From: Roseomonas sp.
Lineage (GTDB): Bacteria > Pseudomonadota > Alphaproteobacteria > Acetobacterales > Acetobacteraceae
Reading direction: 5' to 3'
DNA: 64,000 nt
Assembly: GCA_020249925.1 (NCBI GenBank)
Contig: JADCER010000010.1
Location: 62,001 to 126,000, forward strand
Positions 17,228-25,278 of this stretch are shown here, one piece after another (position 1 is the first letter of the stretch; the number at the start of each line of letters is the position of its first letter). The notes under the pieces are model-generated. The model worked only from the letters and a program-made list of their open reading frames with translations, did no database searches and had not been told where the DNA came from. The position numbers and the translations under genes were made by a program.

Positions 17228-18718
17228 TCAATTCTTACCGCCTTTAGGCCCCACTGTTTTTTCAAAGGTATCTAAAAGAGATCGCATGAGCGGGGCTGGC
17301 GGATCCCCATCATTAGAATTTTTTGACTTGTCCAATGCAGACGCGGGGTTAATGGAAATATTTTCGTAGGTTGTAGCTGCGATATGATCCTTGAATTCCT
17401 CAGCTTGCTTCTTGAAACCCTCTACCGAAGATGCCAACGAATATCGGTGAGCGTACTCCTCACGTAGCCGGAACAGCGCGGCGTGCCGGTTAGCAGCAAA
17501 GCGCAAGTACCACGCAGCTGGGAGCAATAAGGCTAGGCGTGCCAAAATCTGCAGTGCATAGGAATCGACTCTAAGGTCAGGTGGAGGGGGTGCTTGTCCA
17601 AGCCAGTTCCCAAGAAAGGGAATCGTGTAGGCTGCCAGCGGAAACAGGGACAGCGTCAAGAATCCGATCCCGTAGACGAAATGTCGCTGTGCTCTGATTA
17701 ACTGCTCACTTAAATCATCTTTTATTTTCGCGTAAGCTGATGCAAGTCCAGCAACAGTAGCGCCCGTGAGCATTGCGTTCGCATCCTTAGTAAGTCGCTC
17801 AACCTCTGCGGCGCTAAGTTCATTTTTCTTAATTAGATCATCCAGCTTTCCACTTTGTATTGCGTACCTTTTGTCTCGTTCCTCAAGTTGGTCTTTAAAG
17901 ACCGCAAATTGCGCATCATAGGCGGTCACTTGACTACTAAGATTGGCTGCATTTTCAGCTACCTGCCTTATCTCGGCAAGGCGAGTGCTCGCCTCTGATT
18001 TGTACCCTGCAGTGGTGTTTCTATCATCACCAGATTCGGTTTTGTTGCGTTGCGTCTCTAACTTGTCAGCCTCTATTTGGCCCTTAAGGTCAGCAGCGGC
18101 TTTTGCCGAGTTTTCAGCGTCTACGTAAACCGCTTTAGTGTCCAAAGCGATACGGCGCGAATCAGCAAGTATCTTCGCGAGTTCTGTGAAACTTTTGCGC
18201 AACTCGTCGATGCTGTGCCCCAAGTTAAATTCGAGCTTCACTGCCTCAACGATGGGGAACAGGAGAACTGATAGACTTGAAATGAGTTGGAACATACCCC
18301 TAAAATGTGGGTCTAAATCAATATTAGACCCATTGTTTTGAATAAAAGATACCGAATTTGGCATAACTTGATTCACGCCGCCCTCGATAGATTGATTCAA
18401 AGTTTGCAAAACTCCTTCTAGATATACGCGAAGATTTCGTAGTTTCTCGCGTATGATTTCATTCGAATCTACTGGAATTAGCGTGGTGACTTTTGCTTGA
18501 GAAATCGTCTCCAAAATCAACAATAAGCTTAAAAATTGTGAACAAAAGTCGTCGAGCGTCCCACCCCACTGCAACGCTGCGTTACGATCCAAGCCCACGC
18601 CATTTGGATCGCGAATCTGATTGAGCGCAACATCAAAATGTTGCCAAAGAGAAATAATTTGTTTTATCTCGCCCTCGAGACTGGCAATCAGAGGATGTGG
18701 AGTTTCGGCTTGGGTCAT
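17228..18718 (-). CDS. Unknown coiled-coil membrane protein of accessory type
   Basis: 496 aa, not recognised. Residues 1-120 are mostly helical. A hydrophobic segment near 140-160 (LISSLSVLLFPIVEAVKL) may be buried or membrane-associated. About 165-320 is a long charged coiled coil rich in A/E/K/Q. Two clear transmembrane helices follow near 345-370 and 390-415, and then a cytosolic tail containing FRLREEYAHRYSLASSVEGFKKQ. That REEYxHRxxxAxxxxGF pattern after paired helices recurs in accessory membrane proteins with helical N-terminal halves; a defence or stress role is conceivable but not shown. Codons are much more A/T-rich than in leuA or accC, which suggests recent acquisition. Monocistronic, with an AT-rich 227 bp upstream region. 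Confidence 0.75.
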   Translation of the reverse strand: MTQAETPHPLIASLEGEIKQIISLWQHFDVALNQIRDPNGVGLDRNAALQWGGTLDDFCSQFLSLLLILETISQAKVTTLIPVDSNEIIREKLRNLRVYLEGVLQTLNQSIEGGVNQVMPNSVSFIQNNGSNIDLDPHFRGMFQLISSLSVLLFPIVEAVKLEFNLGHSIDELRKSFTELAKILADSRRIALDTKAVYVDAENSAKAAADLKGQIEADKLETQRNKTESGDDRNTTAGYKSEASTRLAEIRQVAENAANLSSQVTAYDAQFAVFKDQLEERDKRYAIQSGKLDDLIKKNELSAAEVERLTKDANAMLTGATVAGLASAYAKIKDDLSEQLIRAQRHFVYGIGFLTLSLFPLAAYTIPFLGNWLGQAPPPPDLRVDSYALQILARLALLLPAAWYLRFAANRHAALFRLREEYAHRYSLASSVEGFKKQAEEFKDHIAATTYENISINPASALDKSKNSNDGDPPAPLMRSLLDTFEKTVGPKGGKN

Positions 18719-18945
18719 TGATGCGGAGTCCAGCCTCTGAAGTGGAGAGCGAATTCGTTGAGTTTAGCAGCAAATTAAGTGAAATCAACAAGAAACACGT
18801 TTTATGTGTTCCCGCCTTATCTATGGCGTGGTTCTGCTCCCTGGGGACCGATTTCCCTTGGCTGTTACTTGCAGGGAACAGTAGCCTTTATCACATTCTC
18901 CCATTGTGTTGTGTGACAAAGCCAAAAAGGCGACGCATCACCCCC

Positions 18946-19263
18946 TCAAACCACCGCCTGCAACCCCTTCCGCGCCACCAGCGTCAGCAATTTCAACGAA
19001 GCCCCGCTCGGCTGTTTTTCGCCGCGTTCCCATTGGCTCACCAGCCCGGTTGTCACATTCAAATGCAGCGCAAATACCGCCTGGGATGCATCTTCCCGCA
19101 GGCGCAGCGCGCGGATTTCCTCGGGCGAAAGCGGCTCCACCGGCGTCAGGCAGAGCGTATCAAAATCGCGCAAGCTGCGCTTGTCCATCGCCCTGACCTC
19201 AGCCAGCCCCTGCGCCACTTCATGCACCGCCGCCAGCGCGTCGCTCCGGTATCGCTTAGGCAT
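18946..19263 (-). CDS. HigA-type XRE-family antitoxin
   Basis: 105-aa helix-turn-helix protein. The N-terminal ~45 residues include LAEVRAMDKRSLRDFDTLCLTPVEPLSPEEIRALR, the usual lead-in of this antitoxin class. The HTH is near residues 50-85 (LREDASQAVFALHLNVTTGLVSQWERGEKQPSGASLKLL), with the recognition helix TTGLVSQWERG. It overlaps the 3' end of the upstream toxin-like gene by 8 nt, giving the toxin-first order of higBA loci. It should bind the RelE/HigB toxin and repress the operon. Confidence 0.88.
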   Translation of the reverse strand: MPKRYRSDALAAVHEVAQGLAEVRAMDKRSLRDFDTLCLTPVEPLSPEEIRALRLREDASQAVFALHLNVTTGLVSQWERGEKQPSGASLKLLTLVARKGLQAVV

Positions 19264-19591
19264 TGCACATCACCTCCGTCATCGTTCCATTCGCCATCGC
19301 CAAAGCCAGGGAGGCATCATCATGGCCAAGCACCTCATCCGCCAGTCGGCGAAAGGCCTGCAAATCCGCCGCATCAATATTGTCCCGCGCATTCTTGGCG
19401 AAGCCAAAAACGAAGAACGCCCGCGCCCCGTGCCGGAACAAGATAATGCTGCGAAACCCGCCGGACTTGCCCTGCCCAGGCCGCGCCGGCCTTTGCTTGA
19501 TCACGCCCCGCCCCAGATCAGCATCCACCAGGCCGCTTTCCGCTCGCGCAACGGCGTCACATAAGGCGGCATCGCTGATGCCCTCGCGCAA
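19256..19591 (-). CDS. RelE/HigB-like toxin, probably N-terminally disrupted
   Basis: 111 aa from a TTG at 19591. The body matches a RelE-type toxin family of the higBA class: VDADLGRGVIKQRPARPGQGKSGGFRSIILFR, AFFVFGFAKNARDNID, LADEVLGHD and a C-terminal NGTMTEVMCN. Upstream, in the same frame, 15 more codons read QVRVFKTKPFTRFA, the family's expected N-terminus. They contain no ATG, GTG or TTG and are closed by a TGA at 19637-19639. So either translation starts late at TTG, a non-standard start is used, or the toxin has lost its start and the pair is decaying. Partner HTH antitoxin overlaps its end. Confidence 0.75.
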   Translation of the reverse strand: MREGISDAALCDAVARAESGLVDADLGRGVIKQRPARPGQGKSGGFRSIILFRHGARAFFVFGFAKNARDNIDAADLQAFRRLADEVLGHDDASLALAMANGTMTEVMCNA

Positions 19592-19739
19592 CGCGAAGCG
19601 GGTAAAGGGCTTGGTCTTGAAGACGCGGACCTGAGCTCAAACCACATCTATAGCACTGGGTATTATAGTTTGGGGCGCAGCGATTGCAAAAAAAAGCGAA
19701 AGGGTGCGCGCATCAGCCTGCTAAGCGCCGGCCAAACCC
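19592..19739. other. Spacer upstream of toxin-antitoxin pair
   Basis: About 150 bp with an AT-rich patch (TATAGCACTGGGTATTATAG near 19650-19669) and an A8 run near 19688. It should hold the promoter of the toxin-antitoxin pair. I see no other gene. It also borders the accC-like remnant on its right, so one end of a past insertion lies near here. Confidence 0.4.
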
Positions 19740-19856
19740 TCACCCCGCCGCGTCAGTATTCCGGTCCGAAACAAACCTCTCCAGCCAACGGATCGTATAA
19801 TCCCCATCCTGGAATTCAGGCGCTTCCATCACGGCCCGATGCAGCGGCAGGGTCTT
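19740..19856 (-). pseudogene. Duplicated 3' end of accC (37 codons plus stop)
   Basis: The reverse strand reads 37 residues of biotin carboxylase C-terminus (LPLHRAVMEAPEFQ..., ending DRNTDAAG) and TGA. It aligns to the end of the intact accC at 20779-20898. By hand I count about 12 mismatches over ~114 bp plus one missing codon, and five changed residues, mostly conservative. Divergence with an intact frame suggests it came from another strain's accC rather than from a fresh local duplication. The two copies are in direct orientation 1,039 bp apart and bracket the methyltransferase gene, like attL/attR of an element that uses the accC 3' end as target. Confidence 0.85.
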
Positions 19857-19911
19857 TTGATGCAAGCAGATCACGGGATATAGGCTGGCCCCTTGCTCTT
19901 TGCCTCAGCCC

Positions 19912-20607
19912 CTACTTGCGCAGAACTGCAAGAAAATATCCGTTGTGCCACTCGCTATCCTGATCAACGGGCATGCCTTGAAGCCCCGGGTGCTCGTCAT
20001 TAAGGGTTGATCTGACATCAATGCGATAAACTATTTCAAGCTTCAAATCCTGGATGATCTGGAGCGTGGGGGCTCGTACGTGTTTCCAATTCCAATCATC
20101 AACAATGAGAATGAATTCGTCATCCAGGGCCTTAAGCGCAATCGCCACCCCATGATAATGATCCCTCGGGGAATGAGGGCCATCAAAAAGATAAATATTG
20201 AATTTCCCGATAGCCGGAAGAAAGACTTTTCGAAAATCCTTGCTCAGCACGCTAACCTGGGTTTGTGCAGTCACAAATTTCGACAAATTCCCGAAAAACT
20301 CTGCGCTCGGTCCATTGAATTGCGACCAATTGTCTATCGCGACAGCCTCAACGCTATTGCCATGGATGGCGGAACAGAGCGTGGACCCCAGCCAGGAACC
20401 AACTTCCAGATAGCGTGGCTCCGGAACCAGCTTGACAAGGTGATTTATCAAGACACGATAGCGCTGCCCGGACATGCCGATAAGCGCCTGAACCTCAGGC
20501 GCTGAGGCTAAAGGGTCAGAAAGCGCTATCTCAAGTGCTGCCGAAAGATATCCAGCAAGGGGCGATAAGCTGGCATCACCGAAAATCTGAATATCTGCGG
20601 GCCGCAA
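19912..20607 (-). CDS. Class I SAM-dependent methyltransferase (accessory)
   Basis: 231 aa with one Rossmann-type methyltransferase domain. Motif I is YLEVGSWLGSTLCSAI near residues 66-81, the acidic loop AVAIDNWSQF near 88 and the NIYLFDGPHSPRDHY strand near 136-150, then ILIVDDWNW near 165. This is the Methyltransf_24-like layout seen in methyltransferases for surface-glycan or small-molecule tailoring; substrate unknown. Base composition is more A/T-rich than the flanking core genes. It lies between the accC stop and the accC-tail duplicate, on the same strand as accC, which makes it the cargo of the presumed insertion. Confidence 0.8.
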   Translation of the reverse strand: MRPADIQIFGDASLSPLAGYLSAALEIALSDPLASAPEVQALIGMSGQRYRVLINHLVKLVPEPRYLEVGSWLGSTLCSAIHGNSVEAVAIDNWSQFNGPSAEFFGNLSKFVTAQTQVSVLSKDFRKVFLPAIGKFNIYLFDGPHSPRDHYHGVAIALKALDDEFILIVDDWNWKHVRAPTLQIIQDLKLEIVYRIDVRSTLNDEHPGLQGMPVDQDSEWHNGYFLAVLRK

Positions 20608-20778
20608 GATGGTCTCCTATCACCAACCATTCCAGCTTCAGAGGAGAAATCGAAGATAGTCAGTTACTTCGGGTGTTCCAAGCTCGGTATCAAAAAACAT
20701 TTACTGTTCCACACAAGAATGTCGGCCTACAGCGCCATGGTCGCATGGGCAGAACTAACCCGGCCCAGACCTCCCCTG

Positions 20779-22137
20779 TCACCCCGCCGCTTCGCTATTC
20801 CTGTCCGCGACAAACCTCTCCAGCCAATGGATCGTATAATCTCCATCCTGGAATTCGGGCGCTTCCATCACCGCCTGATGCAGCGGCAGCGTCGTCTTGA
20901 TACCCGCCACGACCATTTCACCAAGCGCACGCCGCATGCGGCCAATGGCCTCGGCCCGCGTCGGCGCATGCACTATCAGCTTGGCAACCAAGCTGTCATA
21001 ATGCGGCGGCACCACATAGCCGGAATAAAGCGCGCTATCCACGCGCACCCCAAGCCCGCCCGGCGCGTGATACGTCGTCACCTTGCCGGGATTGGGCGCG
21101 AAGGTCTCAGGGTCTTCTGCCGTGATGCGGCATTCAATCGCATGGCCATAGAAGCGGATATCCTTCTGGCCATAGCCCAGCGCCTCACCAGCCGCGATGC
21201 GGATCTGTTCCTTCACCAGATCAATGCCGCAGACCATCTCGGTCACCGGGTGTTCAACCTGCAGCCGCGTATTCATCTCAATGAAGGCGAATTGCCCATC
21301 CTGCCACAGGAATTCCAAGGTGCCGGCATTGCGATAGCCAAGTTTTGATAGCCCTGCCGTCACGGTCGCGCCCAAGGCATCGCGTGCTTCGGCATCCAGC
21401 GCCGGGCTGCCCGCTTCTTCCACCAGCTTCTGATGGCGCCGTTGCAGGGAACAATCACGCTCCCCGAAATGCACCACATTGCCATGCGTATCCGCCAGCA
21501 CCTGCAATTCGATATGCCGCGGCCGATCGAGGTATTTTTCCAGATAGACGCTGTCATCACCAAAAGCCGCCTTGGCTTCGGTGCGCGCGACACTCCAGGC
21601 TTCCTCAAGCTCCTCAGCGCTGCGCGCCACCTTCATGCCGCGCCCACCGCCGCCGGCAGCGGCCTTGATCAGCACGGGGTATTTCACGGCTTCGGCCACT
21701 TCGCGCGCCTGTTCCAGGGTTTCCAAGGCACCCATGGAACCTGGCACCAGCGGCACGCCAAGGCTGCGCATGGCGTCCTTCGCCGCGATCTTGTCGCCCA
21801 TCATGCGGATATGCTCGGGCGCGGGGCCAATGAATTTCAGCCCATGCGCTTCCACCATTTCGGCAAAGCGCGCATTTTCCGAAAGGAACCCATAACCCGG
21901 GTGGATCGCATCCGCCCCGGTCACCATGGCGGCCGAAATCACCGCCGCCATGTTCAAATAGGAATCGCGCGCCGCCGGCGGGCCGATGCACACACTTTCA
22001 TCGGCAAAGCGCACATGCATCGCCGTGGCATCGGCGGTGGAATGCACCGCGACGGTCCGAATGCCCATTTCCTGACACGCCCGATGGACGCGCAGCGCAA
22101 TCTCACCCCGATTGGCGATCAGCACCTTACCGAACAT
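20779..22137 (-). CDS. accC: Biotin carboxylase subunit of acetyl-CoA carboxylase
   Basis: Carboxylates the biotin on AccB with bicarbonate and ATP, first half-reaction of fatty-acid synthesis. 452 aa from 22137 (MFGKVLIANRGEIALRV). ATP-grasp motifs: AAAGGGGRGMK near 160, EKYLDRPRHIELQV near 200, FGERDCSLQRRHQK near 225 and FIEMNTRLQVEHPVTEMV near 285-302. The start at 22137 is chosen over 22146 because AccC proteins begin at this Met. It follows accB by 27 bp. Its last 37 codons are present again 1 kb downstream; the intact gene's tail may itself be the copy restored by integration. Confidence 0.97.
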   Translation of the reverse strand: MFGKVLIANRGEIALRVHRACQEMGIRTVAVHSTADATAMHVRFADESVCIGPPAARDSYLNMAAVISAAMVTGADAIHPGYGFLSENARFAEMVEAHGLKFIGPAPEHIRMMGDKIAAKDAMRSLGVPLVPGSMGALETLEQAREVAEAVKYPVLIKAAAGGGGRGMKVARSAEELEEAWSVARTEAKAAFGDDSVYLEKYLDRPRHIELQVLADTHGNVVHFGERDCSLQRRHQKLVEEAGSPALDAEARDALGATVTAGLSKLGYRNAGTLEFLWQDGQFAFIEMNTRLQVEHPVTEMVCGIDLVKEQIRIAAGEALGYGQKDIRFYGHAIECRITAEDPETFAPNPGKVTTYHAPGGLGVRVDSALYSGYVVPPHYDSLVAKLIVHAPTRAEAIGRMRRALGEMVVAGIKTTLPLHQAVMEAPEFQDGDYTIHWLERFVADRNSEAAG

Positions 22138-22164
22138 GGCTTGCACCCCCGGCCGAGCGCGCCA

Positions 22165-22644
22165 TTACTCGACAATCATCAGCGGTTCGCCGAATTCGAC
22201 CGGCGTGCCGCTTTCCACCAGAATGCGCGTTACCGTGCCGGCGCGCGGCGCCTTGATCTGGTTATAGGTCTTCATCGCCTCAATCAGCATCAGGGTCTGG
22301 CCTTGCGTCACCTTGCTGCCAATGGTGACGAAGGGGGCCGAGGTCGGTTCGGGCGAAAGATAGGCAACCCCAACCATGGGGCTGTTCACTGCGCCGGGAT
22401 GGTCCGCATCCACCTCAGCGGCAGGCGCGGCGGGCGCGGGCGCGGCAGCAGCAGCCGGGGCGGCAGAAGGCGCGGCATGGGCAGCGGCGGCCACCGGCAT
22501 CGCCATGGGCGCCACCGTCACCTGGCGCACCAGCTTGACCCGCATGTCATTGTCAACCAGCTCAATCTCGGTCAGGTCGCTCTCGCGCAGGATTTGCGCC
22601 AATTCCCGGATCGTCGCCGGGTCGAATTGCAGGTCCTTGGTCAT
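22165..22644 (-). CDS. accB: Biotin carboxyl carrier protein AccB
   Basis: 159-aa carrier of acetyl-CoA carboxylase. An N-terminal helical region is followed by an Ala/Pro-rich linker at about 50-75 and the lipoyl/biotinyl domain at about 85-159. The biotin Lys lies in LIEAMKTYNQI near residue 126. The domain start carries SPMVGVAYLSPEP, the usual thumb-bearing region. Overlaps the aroQ stop by 4 nt (ATGA) and precedes accC, giving the common aroQ-accB-accC operon. Confidence 0.97.
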   Translation of the reverse strand: MTKDLQFDPATIRELAQILRESDLTEIELVDNDMRVKLVRQVTVAPMAMPVAAAAHAAPSAAPAAAAAPAPAAPAAEVDADHPGAVNSPMVGVAYLSPEPTSAPFVTIGSKVTQGQTLMLIEAMKTYNQIKAPRAGTVTRILVESGTPVEFGEPLMIVE

Positions 22645-23096
22645 GCTTCCTCATCCTGTGCGATCAGCCCCGCCATGGCGCGGATCGCCAGCGCATAGCC
22701 TTCAACGCCAAGCCCGCAAATCACGCCGGTCGCGGCCTTGGAGATGAAACTGTGATGCCGGAATTCCTCCCGGCGGTGGATATTCGTGATATGCACTTCA
22801 ATCACCGGCACATCCACGGCCAGCAGCGCATCCATGACGGCGATGGAGGTGGTGGTATAGCCCGCCGGGTTCATGATGATGCCGGCAGCGCGCCCGCGGC
22901 ATTCCTGCACCCAGGTCACCAATTCGCCTTCGCTATTGGTCTGGCGGAAATCAATGGCAAGGCCAAGCTCATCTGCCACTTCGGCGCAAAGCGCTTCCAC
23001 ATCATCAAGGGTGGCGGTGCCGTATTTCTCCGGCTCTCGCACGCCCAGCATGTTCAGGTTCGGGCCGTTGAGCACGGCGATCAAAGGCGGGGTCAC
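22641..23096 (-). CDS. aroQ: Type II 3-dehydroquinate dehydratase
   Basis: Third step of the shikimate pathway: 3-dehydroquinate to 3-dehydroshikimate. 151 aa, typical. The N-terminal LNGPNLNMLGVREPEKYG carries the catalytic Arg and Tyr. QTNSEGELVTWVQE is near 55, IIMNPAGYTTTS near 74-85 and the active-site His in EVHITNIHRREEFRHHS near 101. Head gene of aroQ-accB-accC, coupled by a 4-nt overlap to accB. Divergent from thiS with a 111 bp spacer. Confidence 0.97.
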   Translation of the reverse strand: MTPPLIAVLNGPNLNMLGVREPEKYGTATLDDVEALCAEVADELGLAIDFRQTNSEGELVTWVQECRGRAAGIIMNPAGYTTTSIAVMDALLAVDVPVIEVHITNIHRREEFRHHSFISKAATGVICGLGVEGYALAIRAMAGLIAQDEEA

Positions 23097-23207
23097 GACG
23101 CTTCCCTTGCGGCTTTATCAGAAGGCGTTGCGCTAGCACGGGGGGTCCAAGCCCGGCAAGCCGGGCGGGCGCTTGCCCTTCCGCCCCCGCCCCGCCACAT
23201 TGGGCCC

Positions 23208-23417
23208 ATGTCTGCCATCGCCATTTCCGTCAACGGGGAACCCCGCCAAATGCCCCAAGGCGCCACCGTGGCCGCGCTTTTGGCCGCCATTGGCCTTGAT
23301 ACCCGCAAGGTGGCGGTTGAGCGTAATGAGGAAATCGTGCCCCGTTCCACCTATGCCTCGGTCGCGCTGCATGAGGGCGACAAGCTTGAAATCGTTCACT
23401 TCATCGGGGGCGGCTGA
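23208..23417 (+). CDS. thiS: Thiamine sulfur-carrier protein ThiS
   Basis: 69-aa ubiquitin-fold sulfur carrier for the thiazole of thiamine. It ends in the required diglycine (FIGGG), which is adenylated and thiocarboxylated. It begins with the typical [20 protein letters not shown] beta-grasp strand and has [15 protein letters not shown] in the middle. Start at the ATG at 23208; anything further upstream is antisense to aroQ. Two bases separate it from thiG. I looked for a TPP riboswitch in the 111 bp upstream and saw none of its conserved blocks. Confidence 0.93.
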   Translation: MSAIAISVNGEPRQMPQGATVAALLAAIGLDTRKVAVERNEEIVPRSTYASVALHEGDKLEIVHFIGGG

Positions 23418-23419
23418 GC

Positions 23420-24208
23420 ATGTCCCACACAGATGATGATAGCTGGCAGGTCGCCGGCCAGCGCTTCCAATCCCGCCTGATCGTGGGCACCGGCCGCTAC
23501 AAGGACCTCGAGGAAACCGCCGCCGCTATCGAAGCCTCGGGCGCCGAGATCGTCACCGTGGCGGTGCGCCGGGTGAACCTGTCGGACCCCAAGGCGCCGA
23601 TGCTGCAGGATTATGTCTCCCCCAAGCGCTATACCTATCTGCCCAATACCGCCGGCTGCCACACGGCCAAGGATGCGGTGCGCACACTGCGCCTGGCGCG
23701 CGAAGCCGGCGGGTGGAACCTGGTGAAGCTGGAAGTCCTCGGCCCCGCGCCCTTCTTGTATCCCGATATGCCAGCGACTTTTGAAGCGGCCGAGGCGCTG
23801 ATCGCCGATGGCTTTCAGGTCATGGTCTATTGCGCCGATGACCCGCTGGCGGCGAAGCGGCTGGAAGACATGGGCTGTGTTGCCATCATGCCTTTAGGCG
23901 CCCCCATCGGCTCCGGCATGGGCGTCGTGAACCCCTATATGATCAGCGCCATCAAGCGGGAGGCCAAGGTGCCGGTGCTGGTGGATGCCGGCATTGGTAC
24001 GGCATCCGATGCGGCCTTGGCGATGGAGCTTGGCTGCGATGCTGTTTTGCTCAATTCCGCGATTGCGCATGCGAAAAACCCGGTGCGCATGGCGCGCGCC
24101 ATGAAGGCCGCAGTGGAAGCCGGGCGCCATGCCTTCCTCGCGGGGCGTATGCCGCGCAATTACAGCGCGGATGCATCAAGCCCCATGAGCGGGCTGATCC
24201 AAAGATAG
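23420..24208 (+). CDS. thiG: Thiazole synthase
   Basis: Builds the thiazole phosphate of thiamine from DXP, dehydroglycine and ThiS-thiocarboxylate. 262 aa TIM barrel. Markers: [12 protein letters not shown] near residue 18, TVAVRRVNL near 48, YLPNTAGC near 72 and LVKLEVLG near 98, whose Lys forms the DXP imine. [13 protein letters not shown] is near 158 and [16 protein letters not shown] near 182-197. Coupled to thiS by a 2-bp gap. No thiO, thiE or thiC lies in view. Confidence 0.97.
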   Translation: MSHTDDDSWQVAGQRFQSRLIVGTGRYKDLEETAAAIEASGAEIVTVAVRRVNLSDPKAPMLQDYVSPKRYTYLPNTAGCHTAKDAVRTLRLAREAGGWNLVKLEVLGPAPFLYPDMPATFEAAEALIADGFQVMVYCADDPLAAKRLEDMGCVAIMPLGAPIGSGMGVVNPYMISAIKREAKVPVLVDAGIGTASDAALAMELGCDAVLLNSAIAHAKNPVRMARAMKAAVEAGRHAFLAGRMPRNYSADASSPMSGLIQR

Positions 24209-24226
24209 ATCAGCCTGCCGCCGCCT

Positions 24227-25273
24227 TCAAATGAAGGTCAGCAGGCGCCTTGGTGTATCCACCAGAATTTCCTTGATCTCGGCTTCCGAAAAACCGCGCC
24301 GGCGCATTAGCGGGATGATGATGCGATGGATATGCGCGTAACCCCAACCGCCCCAGCGCGTCATATGCGACCGGTGGCAGATGTCATGCGCAATCACGAT
24401 CTGCCCCTTATGGCCGCGATCCAGAATTTTGCGCATGGCGCGTAGCCGCCCGGCATCATTGGGCATGTCCACATCAGGATTGAGCGGATAGAGGCAGCTT
24501 TCCTGGCCGAACAAATCCCATTCCAGCACCACGCCCGTATCAGCCAGGCGAAACAGCGCATCCTCATCAAACACGGTGCGGTCAATATGATCCATGATGG
24601 TGCGTGAAGGATCACCGCCGCGCGCCTTGATGAAATCCATCACCTCCTGCGGTTGATCCTGCCGCCGCCCGGGATGGATGGTCAGCGCCGCGCCGGTTTC
24701 CTTCTGCGCAATCAGCGCAGCTTCCAGCACGCGGCGTTCAAGCGGCGTCCAGGGGTTCTGGCAGCCAATCTCGCCAAGCAGCCCCGCGCGCACTTCGGTG
24801 CCCCAAAGCCCTTCCTGCACCTGGGAAACCATCTCGGCAGCGAAATCATCAATGCTGCGGTGATGGTTTTCCGGCGGCTGGTATTCTTCCACGTAATGCC
24901 CGCAGCCCATCACGATATGGCAGCCCGTGGCGTCGCTCACTTGCTTCAGCCCATTCGGATTGGGGCCGATGCCACCAATCGTCAGTTCCACAATCGTCTG
25001 GCAGCCATGCGCAACGGCTTCCGCCACCGCTTCAATCGCGACCTCCACGCTTGGCTGATGCAGATTGGCGGGCGAACCGGCCACCGAAGTCGTCATGCCC
25101 CAATGATTGGCGAGCCCCGGTTCCTCGCCCTGATGCCCCTGCCGCAATGGCGGCGGGCGCAGATCCCAAATCAAATGCTCATGCATGAGCGTCGAGCCAA
25201 GCACGGCGGGATCCACCAAGCCCTGCACGGTTTGCGCCTTGCCGCGCATCTGGTCTCTTGAAAGCCTGGGCAT
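24227..25273 (-). CDS. Phosphotriesterase-family hydrolase
   Basis: Amidohydrolase-superfamily metal enzyme of the PTE/PLL group, which contains lactonases and carboxylesterases. About 348 aa. LMHEHLIWDLRPP near residue 28 supplies the HxH metal pair. ALTIHPGRRQ near 195 and IMDHIDRT near 225 supply further His ligands, and IAHDICHRSHMTRWGG near 295 carries the metal Asp. The bridging Lys of classic PTEs is replaced in the ELTIGGIG / LGEIGCQNPW region, where a Glu is present, as in some lactonase-like members. Start is ATG 25273; a TTG at 25282 that overlaps the upstream stop is an alternative. Follows the ABC receptor gene closely. Confidence 0.87.
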   Translation of the reverse strand: MPRLSRDQMRGKAQTVQGLVDPAVLGSTLMHEHLIWDLRPPPLRQGHQGEEPGLANHWGMTTSVAGSPANLHQPSVEVAIEAVAEAVAHGCQTIVELTIGGIGPNPNGLKQVSDATGCHIVMGCGHYVEEYQPPENHHRSIDDFAAEMVSQVQEGLWGTEVRAGLLGEIGCQNPWTPLERRVLEAALIAQKETGAALTIHPGRRQDQPQEVMDFIKARGGDPSRTIMDHIDRTVFDEDALFRLADTGVVLEWDLFGQESCLYPLNPDVDMPNDAGRLRAMRKILDRGHKGQIVIAHDICHRSHMTRWGGWGYAHIHRIIIPLMRRRGFSEAEIKEILVDTPRRLLTFI

Positions 25274-25278
25274 TGCCT

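Noticed and set aside
18697-19446. 249-codon rightward frame across the toxin-antitoxin region
   Set aside because: Most of it is antisense to the HigA-like antitoxin and toxin, with no motifs.
19592-20780. Integrase or recombinase next to the accC-tail duplicate
   Set aside because: I read both strands and found only the methyltransferase and toxin-antitoxin genes; no recombinase motifs.
23097-23207. TPP riboswitch before thiS
   Set aside because: The spacer is 111 bp and shows none of the conserved THI-box blocks.
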